Source of the DNA: Phyllobacterium myrsinacearum
GTDB lineage: Bacteria > Pseudomonadota > Alphaproteobacteria > Rhizobiales > Rhizobiaceae
Direction: 5' to 3'
DNA: 64,000 bases
Assembly: GCF_002980555.1 (NCBI RefSeq)
Contig: NZ_PVBT01000003.1
Location: forward strand, 620,001 to 684,000
In this document: in pieces, positions 17,192-27,789 of the stretch
Layout: every line of letters starts with the position of its first letter
Position numbering within the stretch: the first letter of the stretch is position 1
Position numbers and translations under genes: made by a program
The notes under the pieces: model-generated
What the model was told of the DNA's origin: nothing
Databases searched by the model: none
Seen by the model: the letters and a program-made list of their open reading frames with translations, nothing else

Positions 17192-18508
17192 ATGCTGAAA
17201 ATTACCCGGACTATTTTCCCAATCTTCGTGACGCTTGTGGCGACATTGGCAATCGCGATACTGCCAGCACGGGCTGAGCTTAAACTCGATATCACCAAGG
17301 GTGTTGTCGAGCCGATGCCCATCGCCATCACGGATTTCCTTTCCGGCGATCAGCTCGGCGCCAATATTACGGGCGTCATTGCAGCCGATCTGGAACGGTC
17401 CGGCCTTTTCGCTCCGATCGACAAGGGCGCGTTCATCGAGAAGATTTCCAATCCCGATGCCGCTCCGCGTTTCGAGGACTGGAAAGTCATCAATGCGCAG
17501 GCACTTGTCACCGGCCGTGTCACCAAGCAGCCGGATGGCAGGCTCAAGGCGGAATTCCGCCTGTGGGATACGTTCGCCGGCCAGCAGCTTGACGGGCAGC
17601 AGTTCTTCACCTCTCCCGACAGCTGGCGCCGCGTCGCCCATATCATTGCCGATGCCATCTACCAGAAGTTGACGGGTGAAAAGGGCTACTTCGACACGCG
17701 CGTCGTGTTCGTCGATGAATCCGGCACACGGGAAAAGCGCGTCAAACGTCTGGCCATCATGGATCAGGACGGTGCCAATGTGCGCTATCTGACCAATGGC
17801 AAGGACCTGGTGCTGACACCGCGCTTTTCGCCGAGCCGCCAGGAAATCACCTATATGTCGTTCGAAGGCGCCAAGCCGCAGGTCTATCTCCTGCAGCTGG
17901 AGACCGGACAGCGTGAACTCGTCGGCAATTTCCCCGGCATGACGATTGCGCCGCGCTTTTCCTCCGACGGGCAGAAAGTGGCCATGAGCCTTCTGCAGGA
18001 TGATGGCAGCGCCAATATCTATGCCATGGATGTGCGCAGCCGCACGACAACCCGCCTGACCAGCACCAGCGCCATCGATACCGGTGCATCCTACTCGCCC
18101 GATAATGCGCAGGTTGTGTTCGGATCCGACCGTGGCGGCCGGCCGCAGATCTACAAGATGGGCGCGGATGGTTCGAACCCGCAGCGCATCTCGTTCGGCG
18201 ACGGTTCCTATTCCACCCCGGTCTGGTCGCCGCGCGGCGATCTCATCGCCTTTACCAAGCAGTCGGGGGGACAGTTCTCCATCGGCGTCATGAAGACGGA
18301 CGGTTCGGGTGAGCGCATCCTGACCAGCGGCTACCACGATGAAGGCCCGACCTGGGCTCCGAACGGCCGTGTCCTGATGTTCTACCGCTTCCCTCCCGGA
18401 TCGAACAGCCCGCATTTGTTCACGATCGATCTGACGGGCCGCAACCTGCGCCAGATCCAGACACCCAATCTGGCATCCGATCCGGCATGGTCACCGCTGC
18501 TTGAGTGA
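17192..18508 (+). CDS. tolB: Tol-Pal periplasmic protein TolB
   Basis: The 438-residue protein has a signal peptide (cut near residue 27 after LPARA), an N-terminal domain and a six-bladed beta propeller with repeats such as [14 protein letters not shown] and [19 protein letters not shown]. TolB binds Pal and TolA and recycles Pal to the division site. The AAGAGGG site precedes ATG at 17192. A strong terminator follows 30 nt after the stop, so pal is probably expressed separately. Confidence 0.97.
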   Translation: MLKITRTIFPIFVTLVATLAIAILPARAELKLDITKGVVEPMPIAITDFLSGDQLGANITGVIAADLERSGLFAPIDKGAFIEKISNPDAAPRFEDWKVINAQALVTGRVTKQPDGRLKAEFRLWDTFAGQQLDGQQFFTSPDSWRRVAHIIADAIYQKLTGEKGYFDTRVVFVDESGTREKRVKRLAIMDQDGANVRYLTNGKDLVLTPRFSPSRQEITYMSFEGAKPQVYLLQLETGQRELVGNFPGMTIAPRFSSDGQKVAMSLLQDDGSANIYAMDVRSRTTTRLTSTSAIDTGASYSPDNAQVVFGSDRGGRPQIYKMGADGSNPQRISFGDGSYSTPVWSPRGDLIAFTKQSGGQFSIGVMKTDGSGERILTSGYHDEGPTWAPNGRVLMFYRFPPGSNSPHLFTIDLTGRNLRQIQTPNLASDPAWSPLLE

Positions 18509-18538
18509 CCGCAGCCTGATCAATCGATGATTTAAGAC

Positions 18539-18583
18539 CATTCGCGGCGATGTTATCTCAACATTGCCGCGAATGTCGTTTTT
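18539..18583 (+). terminator. Strong intrinsic terminator between tolB and pal
   Basis: A 16-bp stem (18539-18554 with 18560-18575, one G-U pair) has a 5-nt loop and is followed by TCGTTTTT. It ends the tolQRAB transcript and separates it from pal. Confidence 0.88.
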
Positions 18584-18741
18584 CCGCCGCATTGTTTGCA
18601 TTAAGGATGCAAGACATTCACTGATTTCGCTGTTAATCCTGGTGTTAAGAGTGGATTAACCCTGTTTCTTGAACCGGCCTTAACCTCGATATGGTTACTG
18701 CTTGTTCACCGAAACAATTCAATTCTTAAGGAGTCCAGGCT

Positions 18742-19245
18742 ATGCGCCGCTTCGAAATGATCGCCCGCAGTCCAGTTGTCGTCGCCCTTTTCATGGCTCT
18801 TGCCATTGCGGGCTGTGCCAAGAAACCCATCAACAGTGCCGGTGATCTCGGTCTGAACGGTGCCGGCAGTGCCCGTCCGGGTTCGACCCAGGACTTCACG
18901 GTCAATGTTGGCGATCGCATTTTCTTCGATGTCGACTCCTCCGTCATCCGTGCGGATGCCCAGCAGACGCTCTCCAAGCAGGCCCAGTGGCTGCAGCGCT
19001 ACCCCAACTACACCATCACCGTTGAAGGCCATGCGGACGAACGCGGCACACGCGAATACAATCTGGCTCTCGGCCAGCGCCGCGCCGCTGCAGCGCGCAA
19101 CTTCCTTGCCTCGCGCGGCCTGCCGGCTGCCCGCATCAAGACGGTCTCCTATGGTAACGAACGTCCGGTTGCCGTTTGCGATGCCGACTCCTGCTGGTCG
19201 CAGAATCGCCGTGCCGTTACGGTTCTCGGCGGCGCCGGCAGCTAA
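18742..19245 (+). CDS. pal: Peptidoglycan-associated lipoprotein Pal
   Basis: The 167-residue outer-membrane lipoprotein has a lipobox AIAGC with Cys25 as the lipidation site. Its OmpA domain carries VEGHADERGTREYN and the NLALGQRRAAAARNFL peptidoglycan-binding motif. It tethers the outer membrane to the wall and is positioned by TolB. A strong AAGGAG site precedes the start. The 233 nt after tolB contain a terminator and must include a separate pal promoter, which would allow the high expression usual for Pal. Confidence 0.98.
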   Translation: MRRFEMIARSPVVVALFMALAIAGCAKKPINSAGDLGLNGAGSARPGSTQDFTVNVGDRIFFDVDSSVIRADAQQTLSKQAQWLQRYPNYTITVEGHADERGTREYNLALGQRRAAAARNFLASRGLPAARIKTVSYGNERPVAVCDADSCWSQNRRAVTVLGGAGS

Positions 19246-19272
19246 GCCATACCGCAATGATCTGATTGCAGA

Positions 19273-19298
19273 AAAGCGGCCTTCGGGCCGCTTTTTTT
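19273..19298 (+). terminator. Intrinsic terminator after pal
   Basis: AAAGCGGCC, TTCG loop and GGCCGCTTT are followed by further T residues. A textbook terminator 27 nt past the pal stop. Confidence 0.93.
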
Positions 19299-19409
19299 GT
19301 CTCACCCCTGATCACAACAAAATTTGGCCGAAGTCGCGTTGCTCGTGTTAGATAGGTTCGCCGTAAATCGTTGCGGTGGTTAAATTCCCATATCAGGGGC
19401 GGTAAAGGA

Positions 19410-20420
19410 ATGAACAAACGACTGAAAAGATTGGTTATGGCTGTGGCGGTGCTGCCTTTTCTGGCAACCGGCGCCAGCCATGCCTCGAACCTTGATGGCA
19501 GCTTTTTTCCGGCTGCGCCGAAGGCAAATGTCGGGAAAAGTGACGCGCCGATCCTTATGGCTCAGGCAGGCGATCCGCGTGTCAGCCAGCTGGAAGAGCA
19601 GATCAGGCAGCTGACAGGCAAGATCGAAGACCTTAATTTCCAGTTGCTGCAAATGCAGGAGCAGATGCGCAAGGTTCAGGAAGACAACGAGTTCCGTTTT
19701 CAGGAACTGGAAAAGAAGGGCGGCGGCAAGAAAACCGATGCCGGCGGCAGGGGCGACCGGACGGTCGCCGGTGCTGCGCCTTCTCGGACAACGGGGGAGG
19801 CATCGCCAGATGCCTCCGCTTACCCTGCGGCGCCGTCGCAGACATCCCCATCCGACAGCACCGATTCCGCTGCTATTGACCCTCAGCCCAACGCTCCGCA
19901 GTCTCCGCAGGTCGGCGAACCGCCGCGCGCGCTCGGGCAGATTGAGTTCGATGCCAATGGCAACGTAATCGGTGAAACCAAGAACGACAGTCCGGCTCCG
20001 GCCGCCAATCCCAGCCTTGCTTCTCTGCCGCAGACGGATGATCCCAATGCGCTGTACCGGCAGGCCTATCAATTGTTCCTGTCCGGCGATTACCGCAATG
20101 CCGAAGCTGCCTTCCGCAGCCATATCGAGCGGTTCCCGAAAGACCCTTCCGATCCCGATGCGCGCTACTGGCTCGGTGAATCGCTGTACGGCCAGGAACG
20201 CTATCAGGAAGCCGCATCGGTCTTCATCGACAATCACAAGCAGTTTCCCGATTCCAAGAAAAGCCCGGAAAATCTGCTCAAGCTTGGCATGACGCTGGCG
20301 AAGATGAAGGACCATGACGTTGCCTGCGCCACCTTTGCAACGGTGAGCTCACGCTATCCCAATCTCTCGGTCGCGCTCAAAGAGCGCGTGAAGAATGAAC
20401 GTGCCGCCAACAAATGCTGA
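19410..20420 (+). CDS. cpoB: Cell division coordinator CpoB (YbgF)
   Basis: The 336-residue periplasmic protein has a signal peptide (about 1-26, ATGASHA), a trimerising coiled coil (about residues 55-105) and a C-terminal set of TPR repeats (about 215-336, ALYRQAYQLFLSGDYRNAE and following). In E. coli CpoB couples Tol energy to peptidoglycan synthesis by PBP1B. The middle Ser/Pro/Asp-rich linker is longer than in E. coli. ATG at 19410 follows AAAGGA. Its 3' end overlaps tilS by 26 nt. Confidence 0.93.
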   Translation: MNKRLKRLVMAVAVLPFLATGASHASNLDGSFFPAAPKANVGKSDAPILMAQAGDPRVSQLEEQIRQLTGKIEDLNFQLLQMQEQMRKVQEDNEFRFQELEKKGGGKKTDAGGRGDRTVAGAAPSRTTGEASPDASAYPAAPSQTSPSDSTDSAAIDPQPNAPQSPQVGEPPRALGQIEFDANGNVIGETKNDSPAPAANPSLASLPQTDDPNALYRQAYQLFLSGDYRNAEAAFRSHIERFPKDPSDPDARYWLGESLYGQERYQEAASVFIDNHKQFPDSKKSPENLLKLGMTLAKMKDHDVACATFATVSSRYPNLSVALKERVKNERAANKC

Positions 20421-21777
20421 TCATCGCCTCGATCCGGAAGAGATTTTCGCTGGAATCGATTTTGACCGGCTGACGGCGGTCGTCGTCGCCGTTTCCGGCG
20501 GCAGCGATTCTCTCGCGCTGCTTTTCCTGCTCGACGATCTGCGCAAAAGCCGGGCGGTTTTCCCGCATATTGTTGCCGTCACCATCGACCATGGGCTACG
20601 GGCGGAATCAGCGGAGGAAGCCTTGTATGTCGCCGGCCTCTGCAAGACGGCGGGCCTTGGCCACCGCATTGTCAACTGGACCGGAGCCAAGCCCGCCACA
20701 GGGCTGTCCGCCAAGGCGCGCGAGGCTCGTTACCGGCTGCTTCGCGACGCCGCCGGAGAAGCGGCAACCGATGTGATCCTGACCGGGCATACGCTGGACG
20801 ATCAGAACGAGACCTTCATGATGCGCGCCGCGCGCGGCGGCGAACGCGGCCTTGCCGCTATGGCCCCGGTTACCCTGCTTGAGCGGGAGATATGGCTGGT
20901 CAGGCCGCTGCTTGGCATCCGGCGCGAGGAATTGCGCGCCTATCTGCGCATGCGGGGGATCGCCTGGCGCGACGATCCCTCCAATGCCAATCCGCAATCC
21001 GAACGGGTGCAGGTGAGGACGGCGCTGCAGGAACAGGGCAGCGGCGATATTCCGGCGCGTATTGCCCGCAAAGGCGCGCAGCGGCTTACCGTCAACAGCG
21101 AGGCGGCTTCGCTCTTGCTGGATCATGTCGTGGTGACGGACGGCATCAGGGCCGAGTTGAATGCCGCAGGTTTCAGTTCCTCCGGTGATGATGGCCAGCG
21201 TCTTGCCATGGGGGTTCTGCTCGCCGTCATGGGCGGGTTGCCGTTCCTGCCGTCCATGCAGGAGTGCGGCACGGCCGTGCGGCATCTCACCGGCACGGAC
21301 GGCCCCCGGCGCATGAGCCTTGGCCGCTGCATCATTCAGCGGGTTAAGACAGGCGTAACCATATACCGTGAAATGCGTTCGATTCCCGATGCCGCGGTGG
21401 CGCCTGGAACCGGCATTGTCTGGGACGGGCGCTACCGCGTGTCGAATGGCGCGCCGGTGCCGCTGCGGATCAGGGCTGCGGGCGATGACGGGGTGGCATT
21501 CCTGCAGGCAGGCGGCTGCGGGGATGGAATCCACCGGGCTTCGGTCAGATCCAGCCCCGCTCTCCTGGTCGAGGGCCGGATTGCTGCCGTTCCGGCATTG
21601 TCGCATCCGGGGCCGCATCACGCGAATGTGCCTGCGGGGGTTGCGGTGACGAGGCACGCCGCCCTGTTCGATCATATCCTTTCAGGCTATGATGAAATAC
21701 TTGCCGCCAGCGTGGCAAAATTGTTTGGTTTGCAGGATTACAAGCGATTTTCTGTAAACCAGATTGATAAGAATTGA
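20395..21777 (+). CDS. tilS: tRNA(Ile)-lysidine synthetase TilS
   Basis: The 460-residue enzyme turns C34 of tRNA-Ile(CAU) into lysidine so that it reads AUA. The N-terminal PP-loop ATPase motif SGGSDS is at residues 34-39, and the conserved GHTLDDQNETFMMRAARGGE segment lies near 127-146. Only weak C-terminal TilS substrate-binding domains are seen, as in other rhizobial members. It overlaps the end of cpoB by 26 nt, which implies coupled translation, and precedes ftsH by 96 nt, a conserved order in proteobacteria. Confidence 0.94.
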   Translation: MNVPPTNADHRLDPEEIFAGIDFDRLTAVVVAVSGGSDSLALLFLLDDLRKSRAVFPHIVAVTIDHGLRAESAEEALYVAGLCKTAGLGHRIVNWTGAKPATGLSAKAREARYRLLRDAAGEAATDVILTGHTLDDQNETFMMRAARGGERGLAAMAPVTLLEREIWLVRPLLGIRREELRAYLRMRGIAWRDDPSNANPQSERVQVRTALQEQGSGDIPARIARKGAQRLTVNSEAASLLLDHVVVTDGIRAELNAAGFSSSGDDGQRLAMGVLLAVMGGLPFLPSMQECGTAVRHLTGTDGPRRMSLGRCIIQRVKTGVTIYREMRSIPDAAVAPGTGIVWDGRYRVSNGAPVPLRIRAAGDDGVAFLQAGGCGDGIHRASVRSSPALLVEGRIAAVPALSHPGPHHANVPAGVAVTRHAALFDHILSGYDEILAASVAKLFGLQDYKRFSVNQIDKN

Positions 21778-21796
21778 TCTCAGTTTGATTGCCAGC

Positions 21797-21825
21797 CTTG
21801 GCAAGGCCACGCTTCGAACCTATGT
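21797..21825 (+). promoter_or_regulatory. ftsH promoter, rhizobial sigma-70 type
   Basis: CTTGGC (21797-21802) and CTATGT (21820-21825) are spaced by 17 nt, close to the rhizobial consensus CTTGAC-N17-CTATAT. It lies 49 nt before the ftsH start. Confidence 0.65.
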
Positions 21826-21873
21826 TACGTGTAAATTCCGCGTCCTTGCGGTTGTGATTGATGGGACCCGATA

Positions 21874-23808
<1,935 letters not shown>

Positions 23809-23830
23809 TTGCGGCACCCGCCAACAAGCA

Positions 23831-23856
23831 ACGGCCGGTATTCACCGGCCGTTTTT
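23831..23856 (+). terminator. Intrinsic terminator after ftsH
   Basis: ACGGCCGGT and ACCGGCCGT pair around ATTC and are followed by TTTT. It lies 23 nt past the ftsH stop. Confidence 0.93.
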
Positions 23857-23863
23857 GCACGGA

Positions 23864-23891
23864 TTGTTCATGGATTGAATGATAGTATAAT
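23864..23891 (+). promoter_or_regulatory. glmM promoter, sigma-70 type
   Basis: TTGTTC (23864-23869), a 16-nt spacer and a perfect TATAAT (23886-23891) follow directly after the ftsH terminator and give glmM its own transcript with a leader of about 120 nt. Confidence 0.6.
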
Positions 23892-24019
23892 CGCCACATA
23901 ATTTGTGAAATGCGCAAGGAAAGGTCTTCTGCAATAAGCAGGAAGATCAGGCACAAGCAAAACAGGCTGAACTCCGGTGCCGCCGGACAAGAGTTGGCCG
24001 CACAATTTGGATAGACAAT

Positions 24020-25372
24020 ATGGCTCGAAAATATTTCGGCACCGATGGTATCCGCGGACAGGCGAATGCCTACCCCATGACACCGGATATCGCCATGAAG
24101 GTCGGCATGGCCGTCGGCCTCGCTTTCAAGCGCGGCAATCATCGCAACCGGGTGGTGATCGGCAAGGATACCCGTCTTTCCGGCTACATGATCGAGAACG
24201 CGCTGGTCGCCGGTTTCACCTCCACCGGCATGGATGTTTTTCTGCTCGGACCGATACCGACGCCCGCAGTCGCCATGCTGTGCCGCTCGCTGCGTGCCGA
24301 TATCGGCGTGATGATTTCCGCCTCGCACAATCCCTACCACGACAACGGCATCAAGCTTTTCGGCCCGGATGGTTTCAAGCTCTCCGACGAGATCGAGCTT
24401 GAGATCGAAAGGCTGATGGATGAGGACCTGTCGGGGCGGCTGTCGAGTTTTGAAGCGCTCGGCCGGGCCAAGCGCGTCGATGGCGATATCTATCGCTACA
24501 TCGAGTTCGCCAAGCGGACGATGCCGAAGAACATCTCGCTCTCCGGTTTGAGGATCGTGGTGGATTGCGCCAATGGCGCAGCCTACAAGGTCGCGCCCGC
24601 TGCCCTGTGGGAGCTTGGCGCCGACGTCGTGACGATCAATGACAAGCCGAACGGCACCAACATCAACGAGGATTGCGGCTCGACGCATCCGTTGAGTCTG
24701 ATCAAGAAGGTGCACGAGGTACGGGCGGATATCGGCATTGCGCTGGATGGCGATGCGGACCGTGTGCTCATCGTCGATGAAAAGGGCTCGATCATTGATG
24801 GTGATCAACTGATGGCGGTGATTGCGCAGTCCTGGCAGGAATCCCACCGGCTTATCGGCGGCGGCGTTGTCGCAACCGTCATGTCCAATCTCGGCTTTGA
24901 ACGTTTTCTCGGCGATCGCGGCCTGACCCTGGCCCGCACCAATGTCGGTGACCGCTACGTGGTGGAACACATGCGCAATCACGGCTTCAATATTGGCGGC
25001 GAGCAGTCCGGCCATATCGTCATTTCCGATTTCTCGACCACTGGTGACGGGCTTGTTTCTGCGCTGCAGATCCTGGCCGTCGTCCAGGAGGAGGGGAAAC
25101 CGGTGAGCGAGGTCTGCCGCAAATTCGAGCCGGTACCCCAGGTGCTCAAGAACATCCGCACGGCGGGCGGCAAGCCGCTCGAGGACAAGAAGGTCAAGAC
25201 GGCCATCGACGATGCCCGCGACCGCCTCGGTAAATCCGGCCGTCTGGTTATCCGTCCGTCGGGAACGGAACCCCTGATCCGCGTCATGGCGGAAGGGGAC
25301 GACAGCCAGTTGGTTGATACCGTCGTCAACGACATCATTTCGGTGATCTCGTCGGTCAAATCGGCGGCGTGA
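24020..25372 (+). CDS. glmM: Phosphoglucosamine mutase GlmM
   Basis: The 450-residue enzyme converts glucosamine-6-phosphate to glucosamine-1-phosphate for peptidoglycan and lipopolysaccharide. The phosphoserine loop [11 protein letters not shown] has Ser102 as the phosphorylated residue, the metal loop DGDADR lies near 245-250 and the phosphate-binding loop [11 protein letters not shown] is near the C-terminus. Length is standard. ftsH-glmM adjacency is conserved in proteobacteria. Confidence 0.97.
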   Translation: MARKYFGTDGIRGQANAYPMTPDIAMKVGMAVGLAFKRGNHRNRVVIGKDTRLSGYMIENALVAGFTSTGMDVFLLGPIPTPAVAMLCRSLRADIGVMISASHNPYHDNGIKLFGPDGFKLSDEIELEIERLMDEDLSGRLSSFEALGRAKRVDGDIYRYIEFAKRTMPKNISLSGLRIVVDCANGAAYKVAPAALWELGADVVTINDKPNGTNINEDCGSTHPLSLIKKVHEVRADIGIALDGDADRVLIVDEKGSIIDGDQLMAVIAQSWQESHRLIGGGVVATVMSNLGFERFLGDRGLTLARTNVGDRYVVEHMRNHGFNIGGEQSGHIVISDFSTTGDGLVSALQILAVVQEEGKPVSEVCRKFEPVPQVLKNIRTAGGKPLEDKKVKTAIDDARDRLGKSGRLVIRPSGTEPLIRVMAEGDDSQLVDTVVNDIISVISSVKSAA

Positions 25373-25396
25373 TTGCCGCCAGCCGGAACGATCTGA

Positions 25397-25420
25397 ATGG
25401 GCCCCTTGCGGGCCCATTTT
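25397..25420 (+). terminator. Intrinsic terminator after glmM
   Basis: ATGGGCCC and GGGCCCAT pair around CTTGC and are followed by TTT. It lies 24 nt after the glmM stop. Confidence 0.85.
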
Positions 25421-25574
25421 CACATCCGCCCGGCTGTTGGGGATTTGTTAACGTTAATGATCATGGTGAATAAACACGGTTAAGCGGGATTTAACTTTTT
25501 CCCTCCATATTGCCCTCTAGAACCTTAGTAGCATTCGCTGCGTTTCGATTTTTGGGCCTGACGAGGGATATGGA

Positions 25575-26339
25575 ATGGGCATTCTCAACAAATATGCTGC
25601 AGCTAGTGCAGCTCTACTGTGCCTGGGGGCAATACCGGCTCACGCTGCGGATCTTGTGGAAGCACCTGTAGTCGAGGTGCAGCAGTTCGGCGGATGGTAT
25701 CTGCGCGGCGATATCGGCATGAGCAACCAGCGCCTCGGCAAGCTCGATTATTTCGATTTTGCCAATGCGCAGCAACACGGCTTTCTGGACGATGGCGATT
25801 TCTCTTCGGGGATCACCGGCCAGATCGGTGTCGGCTACCAGTTCAATGATTGGCTGCGCGCCGACGTGACCGGCCAGTATCGCGGCAAAACCGATTTCAG
25901 CGCGTTGGACTACTATTCGAATCCGTCGTTGGGTCAGTATGGAACGAACGACTATCATGCCAAGAAGTCCGAATGGCTGTTCCTGGCCAACGCCTATGCG
26001 GATCTCGGCACATTCAGCGGCATCACACCCTATGTCGGTGCTGGTATCGGTGCATCGCGCAACACGATCTCCAATTTCCGGGATGACAATATCCTGAATG
26101 CTGGCGGCGGCTATGCGGGTGAGGCCTCGAAATGGAACTTTGCCTGGGCATTGCATGCCGGTGTCGGCATCAAGGCGACAGACCGCATGACCATCGATCT
26201 GGGATACAGCTATGTTGACCTCGGCGATGCAGAAACAGGCCCGGCCTACAATCTGAACGGCTCGACACGCAACCAGCCGTTCAAATTCAAGGACATCACC
26301 TCGCATGATTTCAAGGTTGGCGTACGCTACGCTTTCTGA
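25575..26339 (+). CDS. Outer-membrane beta-barrel protein (Omp25/Omp31-like porin family)
   Basis: The 254-residue protein has a signal peptide cut after AHA (residue 24). The mature part alternates aromatic and polar residues as in an eight-stranded barrel, with typical strands GWYLRGDIGMS, GITGQIGVGYQFNDWLRADVTG and TPYVGAGIGASR, and ends in the outer-membrane sorting signal YAF. It matches the rhizobial/Brucella Omp25-Omp31 group, abundant surface proteins that stabilise the outer membrane. It is monocistronic, with about 200 nt of upstream control region and a strong terminator. Confidence 0.9.
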   Translation: MGILNKYAAASAALLCLGAIPAHAADLVEAPVVEVQQFGGWYLRGDIGMSNQRLGKLDYFDFANAQQHGFLDDGDFSSGITGQIGVGYQFNDWLRADVTGQYRGKTDFSALDYYSNPSLGQYGTNDYHAKKSEWLFLANAYADLGTFSGITPYVGAGIGASRNTISNFRDDNILNAGGGYAGEASKWNFAWALHAGVGIKATDRMTIDLGYSYVDLGDAETGPAYNLNGSTRNQPFKFKDITSHDFKVGVRYAF

Positions 26340-26361
26340 TTGAAACGACTTGGTTTTTCGG

Positions 26362-26389
26362 ACGGCAGGAGCATTGCTCCTGCCGTTTT
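26362..26389 (+). terminator. Strong intrinsic terminator after the Omp gene
   Basis: ACGGCAGGAGC and GCTCCTGCCGT form an 11-bp perfect stem with a 3-nt loop followed by TTT. It lies 23 nt after the stop. Confidence 0.93.
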
Positions 26390-26446
26390 CGTTTGTGTTT
26401 CAATCCGTCGGCTCCGGCGGAATTAATGTCGCACGCAAACATATTT

Positions 26447-26475
26447 CTTGACTGTGAACGACATTTCTCCTAGTT
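26447..26475 (+). promoter_or_regulatory. serC promoter, rhizobial sigma-70 type
   Basis: A perfect CTTGAC (26447-26452), a 17-nt spacer and CTAGTT (26470-26475) match the rhizobial consensus. The predicted start near 26482 coincides with the beginning of the structured leader. Confidence 0.7.
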
Positions 26476-26481
26476 CCCGGA

Positions 26482-26535
26482 GTGGGCCACCTCTCCCCAA
26501 CGAGAGGCGTGCTATCTGTGAGGATAGGAGAAAAC
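26482..26535 (+). promoter_or_regulatory. serC-type RNA leader
   Basis: Two hairpins fill the short leader: CCTCTC/GAGAGG (26490-26507) and CTATC/GATAG (26512-26527). The second encloses GAG and abuts the AGGAG ribosome site. This arrangement matches the serC motif described in Alphaproteobacteria upstream of serC-serA. Its ligand or mechanism is not established. Occlusion of the ribosome site by the second hairpin is an inference. Confidence 0.72.
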
Positions 26536-27711
26536 ATGACGACGCTTGTAAAGCCGGCGCAGCGCCCGGCTAACCCGAATTTTTCATCAGGTCCCTGTGC
26601 AAAACGTCCCGGATGGTCGCTTCAAGCGCTTTCCGACGCACCGCTTGGCCGCTCGCATCGCGCCAAGGTCGGCAAGACGAAGCTCAAACAGGCAATCGAT
26701 CTGACCCGCGACATCCTGCAAGTTCCCGCCGATTACCGCATCGGCATTGTTCCGGCGTCCGATACCGGCGCTGTCGAGATGGCCCTGTGGTCGCTGCTCG
26801 GCGAGCGCGGTGTTGATATGGTTGCCTGGGAAAGCTTTGGCGCGGGCTGGATCACCGACGTGGTCAAGCAGCTGAAGCTTGGCGATGCCAGGACCATCGA
26901 GGCCGGTTACGGCGAACTGCCCGACCTTGCCAAGGTCGATTTTGACCGCGACGTCGTCTTCACCTGGAACGGCACAACCTCGGGCGTGCGCGTGCCCAAT
27001 GGCGATTTCATTCCGGCTGGACGCAAGGGTCTGACCATCTGCGACGCCACCTCGGCGGCGTTTGCCCAGCGTCTCGACTTCGACAAGCTCGATGTCGTCA
27101 CCTTCTCCTGGCAGAAAGTGCTTGGCGGCGAGGGTGCCCATGGCATGCTGATCCTCAGCCCGCGTGCCGTTGAGCGGCTGGAAAGCTACAAGCCCGCCTG
27201 GCCGCTGCCGAAGATTTTCCGCCTGACCTCCGGCGGCAAGCTGATCGAAGGCATCTTTGCCGGTGAAACCATCAACACCCCGTCGATGCTCTGCGTCGAG
27301 GATTATCTCGATGCGTTGAACTGGGCAAAGTCGCTCGGCGGCCTGGATGGACTTGCCGGCCGCGCCGACCGCAACTTTGCCGCACTGGATGCGTTCGTCG
27401 AGCGCACGCCGTGGATTGCCAACCTGGCAAAGGTTCCGGCCACCCGGTCCAACACATCCGTGTGTCTGACCATCGTTGATCCCGAGATCACGGCGCTCGA
27501 CAAGGACGCTCAGGCCAGTTTTGCCAAGAACCTTGTTGCGGTTCTGGAGAAGGAAGGCGTCGCCTATGACATCGGCGCCTATCGCGATGCGCCGTCGGGC
27601 CTGCGCATCTGGGCCGGAGCAACGGTTGAAACCGCCGATCTCGAAGCGCTGACGCTGTGGCTCGACTGGGCGTTCCAGTCGCAAAAGGCCGCGCTGAAAC
27701 AGGCTGCCTGA
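26536..27711 (+). CDS. serC: Phosphoserine aminotransferase
   Basis: The 391-residue PLP enzyme converts 3-phosphohydroxypyruvate to phosphoserine. The PLP lysine is in [15 protein letters not shown] (near residue 198). The N-terminal [14 protein letters not shown] and the [15 protein letters not shown] segments match the alphaproteobacterial branch of the class V family, which differs from E. coli SerC. ATG at 26536 follows AGGAG. It is followed after 78 nt by serA, forming the serine operon. Confidence 0.95.
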   Translation: MTTLVKPAQRPANPNFSSGPCAKRPGWSLQALSDAPLGRSHRAKVGKTKLKQAIDLTRDILQVPADYRIGIVPASDTGAVEMALWSLLGERGVDMVAWESFGAGWITDVVKQLKLGDARTIEAGYGELPDLAKVDFDRDVVFTWNGTTSGVRVPNGDFIPAGRKGLTICDATSAAFAQRLDFDKLDVVTFSWQKVLGGEGAHGMLILSPRAVERLESYKPAWPLPKIFRLTSGGKLIEGIFAGETINTPSMLCVEDYLDALNWAKSLGGLDGLAGRADRNFAALDAFVERTPWIANLAKVPATRSNTSVCLTIVDPEITALDKDAQASFAKNLVAVLEKEGVAYDIGAYRDAPSGLRIWAGATVETADLEALTLWLDWAFQSQKAALKQAA

Positions 27712-27789
27712 TTTTTCCGGCTTGATGTGACCGCATCCGCTGCGGTCACCCCCATTCAAAAATTCACCGATTCAACGATGGAGGCCATG

